A stretch of 64,000 bases of DNA from assembly GCA_015680685.1 (NCBI GenBank), contig MNCI01022309.1:135392-199391 (forward strand), given 5' to 3'. The DNA is from Gnetum montanum. Lineage: Eukaryota; Streptophyta; Gnetopsida; Gnetales; Gnetaceae. The notes beneath the pieces were generated by a model. It did not search any database. It was not told where the DNA came from and saw nothing but the letters and a program-made list of their open reading frames with translations. Numbering within the stretch: position 1 is the stretch's first letter; each line of letters starts with the position of its first letter. This document shows, piece by piece, positions 43,858 to 57,686 of this stretch. A program made the translations under genes and the position numbers.

Positions 43858-46800
43858 CAACATATGTCACCATTAATAAAATAGGAAGGATTGGTCCCAC
43901 AACCTCAACAAAAGAATGTTACTTGTGTCATGAATATATAAGTGAATGATAATGTTAGTATATCTTAGCAAATCTCTTAGAAATGATCTTTCTTTAGGAT
44001 AGTTCCCACACATTTGAATAAAACTAGTAGGCCTACTAGCTTGTTAGAACTAGCACAAGGATAATATAGTGCAACCCCCTTCCTCACAAAAACAATGTCT
44101 CTTAATCCTACAGAAAAGCCAACAATCATCACCACTCCAACACAAAATATAAAAGATGAACCTATTACTGTGGAGAGATAGAAAATTCCATGCACTAATA
44201 ATAATGAAAAAATTTATAGTTGTGGGCTAAAAGTTTCAAATGTTAACATGATCCCTATACCAACCCATAACAAACTTGAGAAACAAGTGTGTGTGCAAAA
44301 CTATGTCTACACAATAGTCACTAAATCAAAAGATACCCAGTGGCTAGAAAATGAGAATACAAAACTATTTAAAAGATTCATGGAAACATCCAACCCACTT
44401 ATTAGTTCTAGTCCTAAGAAAATGAACCAAATAGAGAACTTAGAAAAGGACATGTCACTCTCTAACTATATACTAAAAGAAATTGTTAAAAATGGAGATC
44501 TAAGAATCAAGATGGAAAATCAAAACAAAAAAAAAACATATTTGAACAATTTAATAAGATAAAACCTTCTAGTCCAATTGAATATATGCCTCCAAATGAT
44601 TGAAACCTAGTTATCATCAATGTTAAATGTGGTAACCTGTGAAAACTCAATTTACTAATGATGATAAATGGAAAAATTATTGTGTATAACCAATGGAATG
44701 TGTGGTCCATTTTTTGAATGCTCATCCATGAGTTTAATTATTTGGGAGATATCCCATCTTAAATCAAGAATTGATAAGTGTTTTTTTACTTTTTTTTTTT
44801 ACAATTTTTTATCATTTAACTATTTCTTCAAAATTTTCCAATTCTTGATATGTTTTCATTTCTTTATAATTTTTTCTTCTCTTGAGTAATTTCTTTTATG
44901 TTTTATGAATTTCTATTATGTTTTTGTTAATAATGATATTGGTAGTCATGATGTCGAAGTCAATGCTATGTTTTTGGTCTATGTTCTATGCTATCAAGAT
45001 GATTTGGTAAGCAATTATGTACTACAGTGAGGCCACATCACTCATCCCTCCAGTTTCTCTAAATAAAATTCCTATATCATGATAACAATATGGTTCTTCT
45101 CACATGAAATTAAAATTAACTATTAATCATTGTGCCTTGAAGAAAGAGGGAAAGACCAAGTGGGAATGACAAAGGGTGTGAACTCAAGGAGATTTATGGG
45201 TTCTCTTCTTGACTTCCTTCTTGTGGTCTATGACTCCTTGAGTAATGTACCATCACTCCTACTATCAACAATAATAGGATGCATGTCTTTATATGGTGTG
45301 GTTCCTGTGAAAAGAGAGAAAGAGAGAGAAAAAAAACAACAAACACAAGAATTTAAAGCACACACCATAGACATAATAATGGGCTACAAACATTGGTTAT
45401 GAGGCTAAAAAGACAAGTTACTTATGCCTGAAAGCACCTCTCTAATTAAGGTTCTTCCTTCCTTCCTCTCCTTTCTTTTCTTTTTGGAGTGATGCTCATC
45501 CTTTGTAGTTGTTGTGAACTCATGATGGTAGGTAAGGGTAACATCAATGTAAGGCCACTATTAATGGTATGGACTTGGTTTGAAAATTTGATGAATAGGT
45601 ATGATATTAACAGAAGAACCTATTGTAGACATGGTCAAATCCCTTACATTCCAATCTCTACAATTTCTTCTCATCCCATTATTCACCACATTGTTGCATG
45701 CAATTATGAGCCTAATGATTTTGTATAACATAGTATAGGATCCTAACCAAGGTAGTTGTGTATTATTTGGAATAAAAGCATGATATATAGCTAACTTCTA
45801 AGATTCCCATGAACATCTATAGAGGTGGTTATAAGACGAAATTATAGAAGAAGCTAACTTTGGGAAGGACCCACTTGCATGACTTTTGTTGATCATGGCT
45901 CTAAACTAAAAGAACACATCTTCCAAGATATCATGGAAGATTTTTTAAACTTTATGCATAATTTTGGGACTACTTCTCATCAATTTTGATTAATTTGTAC
46001 TTCTTTTATATTGAACTATCCTTCAAATTCAATATTCCTTGGCCATCTTGTGAACTAGACCTTTCATTTTAATTGTTCAAAAACTTGTAAGCTTCCAAAG
46101 TTAAGCCCATTCATCATGGGGGCTAAGGATATAATTTTTGAAATTGTTTCTAGCACTCCATTTTTGAACATTTTGGTAACTACTTGATGACTTTAGTTAC
46201 CTTAGAACCTTTGAGAACATTATTATGAAATCACCTTGAGCCTAAATGCTGAATATTTTTGAATTTTGAGCTAACTAGGAATTCAAAAGGGTTAATTATT
46301 AAGGAAAACCAACTTACCAAAACTAATGTTGATCTTTTTATGAATGTTGATAATGCTAAAGGAATGCTTAAGGTTGAAGGTCTTTTGTAAGGAAAGGAAA
46401 AGAGACCAAGAGGAGGACATGCCCATGGACAAATAGCATAAACAAGAATTAAAGCTTAAACATCACATGTTCACTAGCTAGAAATCCATGGGTTAATGAG
46501 AAGAAATTTTAGTTCATCCTTTAAAATTTTCTACATAAAAGAGAAGCAACAACATAACAACCAAGGTTAAAAAAAACTACCACTACTTTTATAAAATTTT
46601 TGAAGACTTCTATAATTTTGTAAACTTTTATGTCTATCTAGTCTCTTCGTCATTTTGTAATGCATCCACTTGAATAACATTTTCTAATGCAACACTAAAG
46701 TTTTATAATGCATACCCATTTAGTCTTGATCACCCTCACAATTTTTGTAATGAAATATCATACATTTATATATAACTTGAGAATGAGTTTTTCGTCAATC
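43858..46800. other. Unassigned degenerate sequence
   Basis: AT-rich. The only notable frame is 44248-44562 on the plus strand (104 residues, Lys/Asn-rich, MIPIPTHNKLEKQ start, likely helical near MNQIENLEKDMS); frames further right on the same strand are broken. I recognise no domain. It may be the internal part of the plus-strand element whose LTR seems to start at 46813, or an older insertion. Confidence 0.3.
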
Positions 46801-47400
46801 GTGGGGGTATGATGAAACACCATATGTTAGGTAACTTCATCAATGCATCCTTGTCGATGCAGCCTCATCAACGTATCCTCATCAACCCATCTTAGATGCA
46901 TTTGTGTATATGCATTGAAGATTTTTCATTAATGCATCCTTGTCAATGCATCTTAGATGTGTTGCTACATATGTGTTGACACTCTATCACCCAAAATATA
47001 TAAATATGTGAGCACCTGCTACGTATTGGGCATCATTAGATCAATAGTGTAGCCAAACTCTTGTAGTTTTATCTCATAATCTTAGTAAATAGTTAGTGCC
47101 TACACTATGGATTTAAGTTAATTGTATGACATCTTATTTGAGTGGCATCATACCTAGACACATTCCATGAATAATAATAAGATAAAGATTGATTAATATT
47201 CATTGCAATACTTTGACTTACAATAGATTTACTTTCAATGAAATTTGCTTTCAATGTACTTAGTTAATATTTATATTTCCATGCATGTTAATCAATTGGC
47301 AAAATTAGCATGACTATTTTTGAGTGTAAACATGTATTAGCTTAGTAATCCTAGTGGCATTACTGCTTGGTTTGCCTAGTAGCACAACACTTGGTAATCC
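46801..47400 (+). repeat. Possible LTR of a further plus-strand element (end not defined)
   Basis: GTGGGGGTATGA, a purine-tract-like sequence, is followed at 46813 by TGAAACACC. Before a TATA box (TATATAAATA at about 46999) there is an array of about seven TCAATGCATC-like units. This is the layout of U3 in the other elements. The downstream end and a partner LTR were not found. Confidence 0.4.
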
Positions 47401-49300
47401 CAACAATGGGTATGTGAGTTCAAGATGTGTATAACAAGCTAGGAATGAACACTCATCACCTTTAGGATAGTTTAGGATTTTGATTCTTATTATTATTTAG
47501 ATTAAATAATTAATTTTTATACTCATATAACTTAGCCTTAGTTGCACAACATTAATAATCATATGCCTCACTTTAGACTAAAGCATACATAATAAATCTA
47601 CCACTAGTCCAAGTGAGAAGACAACGACCTATGATTAATGCTTAACAATTTGGATACCACACTAGTTTCATCCATAGTATTTGAAAAAATTGCATGTGAA
47701 TGCTTATGATTCACATGGTTGGGCATAGGGGATACTTGTTACTCATAACCAATGGAAGCTAGAAAAACATAAATTGATGGCAACAACATGGAAGAGGGTA
47801 ATGTTGGCTTGGAAAAAGAAGTTTGAGGAGGTTGGAATAAATTTAACATGCTAAAAGTAAGCAAATATATATGTTTGAATGCATGTTAATGGGATTGATT
47901 GCACAAATGGCCAATGGATAGGAATTTTAACTTAATGGAGACCAGAGAAAATGCAAGTGGATCCTCCCCAAAGTAGGTATATGCCCATGATACGCTTGCA
48001 TGCCTTCATCCCAAGGAGTCCATAGGCACTAAGGATGATTAATGATCATTTTAACTTAAAACTCATATACAATAGAGCAATTTTTGTAGGATTATGAGAT
48101 CCTCAAAACAAATTCATCAAGTAACCATGATATGAGGCAATGGGTGGTATGTTATGATTTGGAAATGATGATCAAGGGAGAATGGTAAGAGATTTGTATC
48201 CTAGTCACATGGAGTTCTTATGAAGTGTGTGATTATGATGATTTGATACTTTTTCATCCTTAGTATCGAACAAGTTCATTCACTTCTAGTGACTTCACAT
48301 TTCTAGATCCTAGCCCTTCAATCATCATGAGTTCACGATAATTTGCAAACGATAACCACCACTTTAAGACAAGAAGAAAAGTGAAGAAGGAAGATAGAAT
48401 GGACCTTTGTTAGAGGGATGCATTCAGGCATGGGTAACATGTCTTTCCAATTGCATAACTAGTTTTGGTAACCTATTATTATGTCTATGGGGTGAGTTCT
48501 AAATTTTCATGCTTTTTTTTTTTTGTTTTATGTTGTTTTTTTTTCATGGAAACCACACCATGCAAAGACATACTTTCTTTTAATGATTAGGAGTGGTAAG
48601 AGATCAATGGAGAATAATCATATAAACTCAAAAAATAAGTTGGAAACAAAATACGATAATTCCTCTTAAAGTCACACCCTTTCTTATTCGTTCTTGGTTA
48701 TTCATTCTAAGTTAGTTAAGTAGCTAGATCATTGGTTACTTTTAGCTTTAATTAGAAGGATCTCATGCTCCCAAAATGCAAAGCCTCTATAGAATGGATG
48801 AAATGGATGAATGTCATGGTTACACTACTTGTTATCATGAGAAAACTAACAATTTGTCAATAAAGTCCATAATCAAAAGATAAAAGATTGGCTGCTTAGC
48901 AAATCAATCATTACATTAATAGCTACATTCTTAAACTCCCAGTATTAACAACAATATTGGTAAAATTAAAGATTCTATATAAAATAAAATAAAACACTAA
49001 AAGAGAATATAAAAGAAAAAAAATGTAGAATCATTGATAAAATTATCAAGAAAATGAAAAACATATTAAGAACAATGTAAAAAAGAGAGAGTAAAAAACT
49101 GGGTTAGCATGGATGGCCATCTTCCCCATGACTGAGTTGAGAGGAGGAGATCCAAAAAATAGAGATTGCTTACATAGATGTTGAGGTGTTAGTGTTGTTG
49201 GTTACTTAAGGTTCTAGGAAAGGTTTTACTTATTGAATGTTGACTAGTAGTCATTTCTTTAGGCTTGAAGAATGATAAATCATCATGGCACTAGAGGAAA
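47400..49300. other. Unassigned AT-rich sequence
   Basis: No ORF, repeat or RNA gene could be supported. It contains T-runs at 48520-48550. It may be the decayed 3' part of the Athila-like element to its right. Confidence 0.3.
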
Positions 49301-52300
49301 AAGTTGTATGAATGATATAAGGTCCTTTCCATAACATTTGGAATTTAGTACGTTGAGGTACATGCATAGGATTCTAATATAAGATCTTATCATTGGATTA
49401 AAACTTAACTCTGTGTATTCGTGCATCATGTCATTACTTGGCATGTGCATTGTGCACTTCATTTATTATTAAGGCTAATTATTGATTTTCATCTAGCAAG
49501 TTAAGTGTTATGAGGCATTCTTGTTGTGCTAGATCAAGGTCAAGTTCAAGCTTAGAAGCTATTGAAAGTGTATGGAGGTTAGCTTGGATTGGAAGTTTGG
49601 GTAACTTCCCATATGCCAACTCATAAAGAGAATACTCTATAGGAAGTTTCCATGTAGATTCACATAAATGGAAGAAATGGTGGTCATCCTTGATGTAGTC
49701 CTTCCTATACTTACTAATTTCATGTGTAAGTATTTAGGTTGTCTCCATATTAGTGACTTCTACTTAACCATTAGCTAGGAGTGATAGGAGGTTGTTAGTT
49801 TATGTTGCACTTCCAAGCATTGCATCAATTTCCAAAAATTAGCCTGTGTAAAATAAGTCCCATTATGAGAAATAAGTGCTCTTAACATACCAAACCTTTT
49901 TACTGCACTTTGTTGAAAAAATTATGCTACAATAGAAGATAAATAATTAGTAATAGTTGTAGCTTCAGCCCACTTGGTGCAGTAGTTAACAGCTATGACA
50001 ATGTACACCTTTCCATTAAACATAGGAGTGATGGGTCCCATGAAGTTAATGCCCCAGTAGTTGAAGGGCTTCAATGGTTAGATTAACTATTAGAGCCCCT
50101 TCATTTAGGTTATCATTCCTCCATCTCATTGACAGTGTTCACATAAATGGAAGAAATGGTGGTCATCCTTGAAAATGGTAGGCCAAAATTAGCTTGCCAT
50201 GAGGATCTTTATAGTCGTCCTCGTACCTACATAATGGTCCCCACAAGGATCCTTATGAGCATCCTATAGGATTCATAATTAATTAGCATTAGTATGCACC
50301 ATCTTACCAAGCCATCAACATAAACCTTGTAAAGGTTTCCTTGGATCTCCATGTAGTGTTTGGCTTGGTGAAGAAATTATTCTTTCTTATTATTATCCCA
50401 TTCCTATGGAATCTCTTCAGTGAGAAGATAGGAGAGGAAATTATCATACTAGTTAAAACCCCTAATTTCTTAAGCATCAATGGCTTTGGCAAGGAGGAAT
50501 TTGTCTAGGAATTGATCAAATAAAGATTTTTCATCCTCTTTGTGACCACATCATAATCGAGATAAGTAATTAATGATCACATTTTTAGTTTCCTTTCTAT
50601 CCATCATTGTAAGATAGAACTCTTGTAAAATCACTAGCCATTATATGACATGAGGGCTCATTGCTAGCTTATTCATTAGGAAATGAATAACATTGGTATC
50701 TGTGTGCATAGAGATTTTGTATCCAAGCATGTAATGTCTGAATTTTTCCAACGCATACACCACCACCATGATCTCCTTCTTAGTGATAGTGTAATTCAAT
50801 TGTGCATCGACAATACTTCTACTAGTGCAATGGATATAATAAGAATATTTTTGATCATCCAATTGCATTAATATTGCTTCCAATGCATAGTTGGATGCAT
50901 TCGTCATTATGTGGACGTGTCTATACCATTTTCGAGCTTGTAGAATAGGAGTTTCTATGAGTTTTTAATTTAATTGCTAGAATGCATGCTCACATTCCTT
51001 GGTCCAATCAAAGGGTACATCCTTCTTTGTCAACTCTACTAGTGGCTTAGTGATTTTAGAGAAGTTCTCAATGAACTGCTAATAGTAACTAGTGTGCCCA
51101 AGGAATGACCTCAAATATTTTACTATTTTAGGTTATTTGAAGATTCTTTAGATGACCCATACTTTTTCCAAGTTCACCTCGATCCCTTTTTCTAAAATCT
51201 AGTGCCCTAAGACTATGTCCTCTTGTACCATTAGATGGACTTTTAGCCAATTAAGCCTTACATTTATCTCTATGCAACAGTTTAGCACTTTCTTAAGACA
51301 ATCCAAGGCTTGCTCAAAGATGGTACCATAGGTAAAGAAGTCATTCATGAAGACTTTTACCTCACTAATAATATGCTATTAGAAGATTCTAAGAATTAGG
51401 CATTGGAAAGTAGCAAGGACATTATAGAAGCCAAATGATAGCTTTTTTTATGCAAAAGTTCCCTAGGGACTTGTGAAGGTAACTTGGCCTGGTTCTCTAG
51501 CTATAATCATCTAGAAAGCTATAATAGCCATGCCCTATAATTGTATCCAACACTTGGTCCACAAATGGTAATGGTAAATGATCTTTGAAATTTACCATGT
51601 TCAACAACTTATAATTGATGCAAATCCTCCATTTGACTTCTTTCTTTAGCACGATGATGACTAGACTAACCCACTTGCTAAATGAATCCCTCCTTAAGAA
51701 GCTCCTCAATATTATCTTTTACAACTTACTTTAGCTTAGAATTCAACCTCCTCTATAGTTGTCATTTAGGTTTAATGGAGGGATCTATGTAGATCCAATG
51801 CTAGCATATCCTTGGATCGATTCCTATCAGTTCATGACATGACTAGGTAAAATTCACTATTTGTTAACTATTTTCAACAACTTTTTCTTTTGTGCTTGAG
51901 CAAGATGAACATTGATGATTACCAACTTATTGTTATCAAGATAAGCATATTCTAGATTAGCTAGTAAGACTTTTAGTTCATGTGCTTCTACATGAACTAT
52001 TCTGGGATTTTCAACTCTCCCCAATCCATCGTAGACTGTAATGGAAGAGTTGGCTACTAATATGCTCTATTTCATCTATGTATTCAATGGAAGCACTTAT
52101 TAGGCTTTTTGTTTGTTCCATGCATATTTTTGAACTTGCCTCATCATCTATTATCAACAACTAGATATCCTCCTATTTTTTGATTATTGCATATAGGCAT
52201 TTTTGAATAGTAGATGCCTTAGCATACTTTTTACATGTTTAGATGAATGTACTTTGTATAGCCCATATTTTCTACACACAATGATACCTTGTGTCACCAT

Positions 52301-52500
52301 ATGCAATGCATCGAACACACTTCTTCTCTACTTTGCCAAATTCATTTTTCTTATAAATTTCTAAGGAAAGGTCTCAAATCCTCATCTTGGCCTCAATTGT
52401 GCTAAGCCAAGTCCTTTCCATTATGATAGAAAAGTCCCCCTTGCAGGTTTTAACATGGATCATCCAGAAAGCTTTTCATGGATCATTCTTGGAAATCTAT
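49300..52500 (-). pseudogene. pol: Athila-type pol (protease end, RT, RNase H, integrase), heavily decayed
   Basis: On the minus strand: a protease-like end near 52450-52380 (SIIMERTWLSTI); RT at 51750-51100 with WRICINYKLLN, DHLPLPFVDQVLD, HGYYSFLDDYS and FMNDFFTYGT, where the catalytic box has an Asn for Asp; RNase H at 50907-50641 with DAQLNYTITKKE and YALEKFRHYMLG; integrase about 50250-49300 with FNYWGINFMGPI, CTKWAEA and a GKLPKLPIQ segment. Both a core Asp and RT residues are mutated and stops are frequent. The single RNase H and RT style fit the Athila lineage and not Tat. Element H lies against its protease end. Confidence 0.82.
49659..50172. repeat. Pair of identical 35-bp direct repeats inside the Athila-type integrase
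   Basis: 49659-49693 and 50138-50172 are identical (begin TTCACATAAATGG). The second copy sits where the integrase zinc-finger region should be, so one copy probably arose by template switching or a repair event. Confidence 0.85.
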
Positions 52501-52536
52501 AAGTAGATAAGAGGACATTAAGGATTAGATTGTTTC

Positions 52537-54408
52537 TGTAGTGACCAAAAACATCGATGGCTGGAACATCGAGAGGTTACCAGGTGAATAGTTTAACCCC
52601 AGATTTGTGTGAGGGCCGTGTTGTAGAAAAATGGAAGTAGGGCATCCTGAATGGTCTAGTCGATCAGACAGGGACTTAGTCGGTGTATCTTAACCTTATG
52701 TAAATGTTGTTTTGAAGGTGAGACACATGAGGTAAATCGATGATCAATAAATGCAGAATGGAGAAAATAATGCAAAACAATGATGATAGCAAAGAAATAT
52801 CAAAAGAAACTTGAGTAAGAAAATGCACTGTCCTAAGGTCATAGATTTGATTCTTTGCCTTGTTTGAAAGGTGTACAATAGGTTATGCAAAACTAGAGAT
52901 GCACTGCTTACTAAAAGGTAACTAAAACACTTGAGAAAAATGCCAACTATGCCTTCTGAGAGCCAACTTAAAAGCCAACTGTAGCAAGAAGCCAACTATT
53001 TGCCAAGAACCCAATCAAGGAGCTAACTAGCCAACACGAAAAGCCAACAAGCCAACTACTCTTGTCAATGTAAAAATGCCAACTCTTTGAGTAAAAAAGC
53101 TAGCCCTTTGAGTGTTGTTTGCAAGGGTATTTATAGGGCTAGGAGTAGGTGAGAAATGGGGCTTGGATGCCACGTGTCATGGACCCCACAAGATGCTAAT
53201 GTGCCTGTACTGTGTAGGTGTGCAATGCTAGACATGAACTTGGCTGCACCGTGATTATACCGTCAAAACTATATGTGCTAAGATCCAGTGTGCTAGTAAT
53301 GCAAACAAAAATGGAGCTTACACTTTAGGACTACGTCTTCCCTACTCTTATGAGTAGGGTCAAGTGCAGGAACAATGTTTTCAGAGCTAACGAGGGGGTG
53401 TGCAAAATGGGGTGAAATTGATGATTTTGCCAAGGAGATGCTAGAGTGAGGAAGATTGCTATCAATAAGTTCTAGAACTACCTAAATATGTCTTCATGCT
53501 TTCATACTAGTGTTATGTTACTCATGCTATCGAGTACATTGGCATAGCATAGGTGGCTACTTGATACGCTGTGCTATTCTACGTAGTGTAGCATAGCGTA
53601 GCCATTGGTTTTGATTGAAAGTTGTGTTGGAGCTAAAAGCATTTGTCTGAGGCTTAGTCATGCTAACAATTGCAACTTTTTCCCTTTATGTCAGGAAGCC
53701 TTTGAACTTGCTGAACTCATGTTTGAAACACCCTTGATGCTTTTGCATTGTTGCTACATTGTGCTACACTATGTAGCATAGCACAACATAGCAGCCAGTG
53801 TATCCTACTTTTTCGTTCAATCTACCATTTTCTAGCAAGAAACTTTGCTCAAGGCCTATGGTTAAATAGAGAAACCGATTTTGGAGGTTGGAGTGTTTAC
53901 TAAGTGCAACTTTCTTATTGGAATCACTTGGCAAGCCATGCCTTTTTGCTTCACCTTTTCAACGCTTTGCTATGCTATGTAGTGTAGCATAGTGTAGTAC
54001 CTTGCGTTGACTAAATCTTAATTTGTTTTGTAAGCATTCTATCAATTCGCACATAGACACTTGAGCAACTGTCTTTCGAGGCATGCTACACTACATAACG
54101 TAGCATAGCATAGCAAACTTATTCACTAGAAAACTTGCCAAACTGCTTTGCTTATCCCAAACACTTTCAAAAACTCCTAGCATAGTTTCTAAGTAGATTG
54201 TCAACTGGGTGAATTGTCTAGGTGGGCAGGCTGGAGAGTCCATCGAGCCTGTCAGTTGTAGAGATAAAAAACTTGTTGGACAGGATAGTCTAACCTTAGT
54301 GCCTATATTTTCTTGCTGAACTATCATGACGCTGCACTTGTGGAAGTCCTTGCCTAAATTCCAAGACCTTGGTGAGGCATGAGGGTCTTGAAATTTTATG
54401 GTGTTTCA
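52537..54408 (-). repeat. 3' LTR of element H (1872 bp)
   Basis: TGTAGTGACC...GTGTTTCA. Minus-strand TATA in CCCTATAAATACCC at about 53128-53143. U3 (53500-54130) is rich in CTATGCTATGTAG and TAGCATAGCGTAG inverted motifs. Length and U5 end match element E, so E and H are one subfamily. Confidence 0.88.
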
Positions 54409-54422
54409 CTGGCCCCTCTTTG
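54409..54422 (-). other. Polypurine tract of element H
   Basis: AAAGAGGGGCCAG on the minus strand, immediately before TGAAACACC. Confidence 0.8.
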
Positions 54423-56150
54423 TCAACATCTAGAGGATCCACTTGATAGACATTAATATAGAATATGAAATACCATGAAGGACAATTCACCAACATCGTT
54501 CTCTGGTGGTTGCTCAAAAGTCACTTTTCTATGCTTGGGAGTAATAGGATAGTTGTGTAGGGGAAAGGGGCAAGGTTAGACTTGAGGGAACAGGTTCAGG
54601 AAAAGGTAAGATGAAACTTAGCGTGGTCCCTCATCGAAGTGCTTGTGAGGGAATTGGCCCATGTGGACATCTTTTCTTTTACTGGCTTCTGACCCCTCAT
54701 TGGGATGCTTGGAGAGGGTCATTGCGAAATAGCTAGTGTGCCATTTTCTTTGGGAACACTCTCTCTTTTTCTTATGTTTTTTTTGCTCTTTTTTTTATGT
54801 TATGCTTTTGCACTTTTCTTTTGCTGTTTAGCCATATTCATTTGCAAACAACCTTGTTGTTACAGGACAGGTGTTTTCTCTCCTGGATGAGTTGTGTTAC
54901 ATCCATGTGGGGCTTTGACCTACCTACAGATGCTTCCCATGTGGCAAGTTGCATTACACGCATCATGGACTTTGCAGTTGTGTATATGGGAGGGCTTTAC
55001 ACTTGTCAAGAAAGCTTGTAAAAGAGGTGCGAAAATGGAAACTACGGGTTTGAGAAACAAGATGATGGAGGTTAAAGGGGAGGGGTAGGATGTGCACTCC
55101 CAAGTAGCTAAGCTATTCAGAGCGATCACCTCGAAATGATGTGATGTCTTGCCCTCCTGGTGAAACACATCTTTGACCGACACCATCTTGGCCCGTATCT
55201 TGCAAATGGAACAGAAAGTAGACTAGAGAAATGTGACCATGAAATGTAGTTAGAAAAGGTCTTACTTGCTTTAGACATCACTGAAGTGATAGGCACTATT
55301 GCTAAGGCATGTGATGTCTAAAGCAAGAAGGCCAGTAGCAGTTTGGGTAGTGATGGACTGATGGGATCGGCACTGAGGAACCTAGGAGTTGTGATGATGC
55401 AGGTGCTTAGGAGTCCCTGCCCAAGACAAACATCATGTAGTTCAGCTATAAGGTGAGAGGTCTAACAGCTGAACATCTTTTGGGCTCAGGCAATGATGGG
55501 GGCTGGAGGGTAGCAACTTTGTGGTTGGGCCACAATAGTGCTGGGGCTCTAGCAGTAGGTGTTGATAACGAAAGCTACTACCAGGGAAATGAGCTGTGGT
55601 AGCGGTAGCTCCAAAAGGTCAAAAAAATGTCAAACGACATCTTCAGAGGATCAAAAAGATGCCAGGGGTAGTGGCATCACATTCATTTTAGAGGGTTCTT
55701 TCTTTCCATTGTGAACTACTTTTTGGAACTACAACGCTCCACCCCACGTCGACACTGTGCACGCTCACTTGTTCAAATGGTTGTGGATTGTGAGCTAGGA
55801 ACATTGTGCCACAAACCTAGTTTAAGGTCTTGGTAGACTATATGATGTACTATTTTAAGATCCCAGTAGACCACTATGCTAGTTTAAGGTCCTAGCAAAC
55901 CATTGTGCTAGTTTAAGGTCCTAGTAGACCGCTGTGCTAGTTTATCATCATAGCGGATGGTGGATGGGCCAGTTTAAGGTTGTAGTGGATCATCTATGCC
56001 AGTTTAACATAATAGTGGTTTATAGTCATGGTGGACTATCTGTGCCAGTTTATAGTCATGGCAAAATGTGGTTGCCAGTTTATAGTCATAGTAGACTATG
56101 GATGCCAGTTTATAGTTGTAGTGGACTATGGCGCTTACCTTGCTTCTACA
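54423..56150 (-). other. 3' region of element H with post-integrase repeats
   Basis: A T-rich stretch at 54770-54830 produces a false hydrophobic frame. From 55817 to 56148 there are about nine copies of TAGTTTAAGGTCCTAGTAGA / CAGTTTATAGTCATGG-type repeats. No conserved ORF. Confidence 0.65.
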
Positions 56151-56501
56151 TTAGATGAAGTACAGCTTCAAGTACAAGTGGTTTACAGGGTTTGCAAACT
56201 CTCTATCATCCATGTCTACTAGCTTGAAGGCTCCATTCTTGTAGGCTTTTGTAACTACAAATGGACCTTCCCAATTTTCCAAAAACTTGTCCACATGTTC
56301 ATGCACAGCTTTGAGGACTAGGTCCCCCTATTTAATCGACCATGGATGTAGGTTTGCATGATGCTTTTGTTGTTGCTTGTCTTAATACCATTTGATGTGA
56401 CCCAGTGTTTGTGCACGCTCTTCCTGTAGGGAGTCGAGATCGATGATCCTTCACTCATTATTCTAGGCTTCATTTAGGATGCTTGCAAGGATCATCGATA
56501 G
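56151..56501 (-). pseudogene. pol: Element H integrase C-terminus (cut by element D)
   Basis: The minus strand reads the C-terminal integrase segment of the family, ending NHLYLKLYFI with TAA at 56151. It is cut at 56501 by the LTR of element D. Confidence 0.82.
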
Positions 56502-57670
56502 TGTACTGCCTGAAATCGTCGGTCACTGGCTGGAAGGAAATAGAGACCATGGGATCGCAAGACGCGCACAGAAGACCTTGTCTTCGCTTGAGGGCGAGCT
56601 GGAATGCACGAAGGCAGAGTACCTTGGGTGGTCTACACGTGAATCAGACAAGGATTTACCCGCACGTATGCCGAAGTGCTATACGCTGGGTTATGCGTAA
56701 ACAGCATAAACAGGCGTAAACGAGAGCATAAAGGGCATAGCAAATATGACCAGGGCGTAAACGTAAATGAGTGTAAATAGAAAACATGCAAGAAATTAGC
56801 GTAAACTGTAAACAATGGTATTACAGAGTCGAAGTACAGTGCACCGGTCTAACGCAGTTGTGATGAACACAAGGCGGACGAAAAGCCCTGGTGAATGCAA
56901 GGGCGGCTGGGCTAGTATACGCTGTAGGCGCGGTGTAGAGACTGTGCACAGTGTATAGGTTTTCCAGCGTAAGAGGATTTCAGCTCTGGTGCGCAGCGTA
57001 AATATCTCTGGTATGCTCTGGGATTTTTTTGCCAACCTCCCAGGTGAAGTGGAAAAGTGAGGTTTTTATACCGGTTGTTACGCTAGACTCGGGTTAGGAG
57101 ACACGTGGCGCGTTGACCGGGTGCATACAATTTACAAATATACAACATATTACATCTGTTGGGCGTATACGTGGGGCGTAAACGCTACATCAGGCCAGCG
57201 TACATGCTGGGCGTATACGCTGGACGTGCTGGGCGTGTGAACTTAGGTGGAGATGCCATGGATGCTGGGCGTACACGCCGACAATGGTTGGGCATATACG
57301 CCGGGCGTATATGCTGACGGCTACCTACTTGCTTCAATTCTTGCTCTTCGGTGCTGTCTTCATTCTGTCATTGAGACTTCATCGTCGGGCGTGTGCATCT
57401 GTGATGCCGAGCGTACAGACGAGGCGTGTACATTGGGTGTGTAAGTCGGATGTCTGCTGGGAGTATACGCTGGGCGTATATGCTGGAGATGTCGGGCGTA
57501 TAAGCTGTTGATGCTGGGCGTATATGCTGGTACTGCACTTAGCGAAAAGTAAGCTTTCTGATTCTAGAAGTTGCAATGTGCGAGGCCAAATGTAGCCGTG
57601 GCCGTTTGTGGGTCCCAAGGATTTGCTTCTTGCTGGGGAAGCACTAAGCTCAAAATTTTGTGGTGTTTCA
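56502..57670 (-). repeat. 3' LTR of element D (1169 bp)
   Basis: TGTACTGCC...GTGTTTCA. Minus-strand TATA at 57063-57070 (TATAAAAA). The U3 array of GGGCGTATACGCTGG units (57160-57520) is the same motif as in B with fewer copies. Confidence 0.9.
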
Positions 57671-57686
57671 TTGGCCCCTATTTGTT
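57671..57686 (-). other. Polypurine tract of element D
   Basis: AACAAATAGGGGCCAA on the minus strand, directly before the LTR. Confidence 0.85.

Larger units (their letters stand above)
52537..56501 (-). mobile_element. Element H: Tat-lineage fragment (3' LTR, tail, end of integrase), interrupted by D
   Basis: Minus-strand element consisting here of the 3' LTR (52537-54408), purine tract, 3' region, post-integrase repeats and the integrase C-terminus. The rest lies beyond the inserted element D, outside the window. Confidence 0.85.

Noticed and set aside
56473-56719. Plus-strand frames across the H/D junction
   Set aside because: They read through the inserted LTR start and are chance frames.
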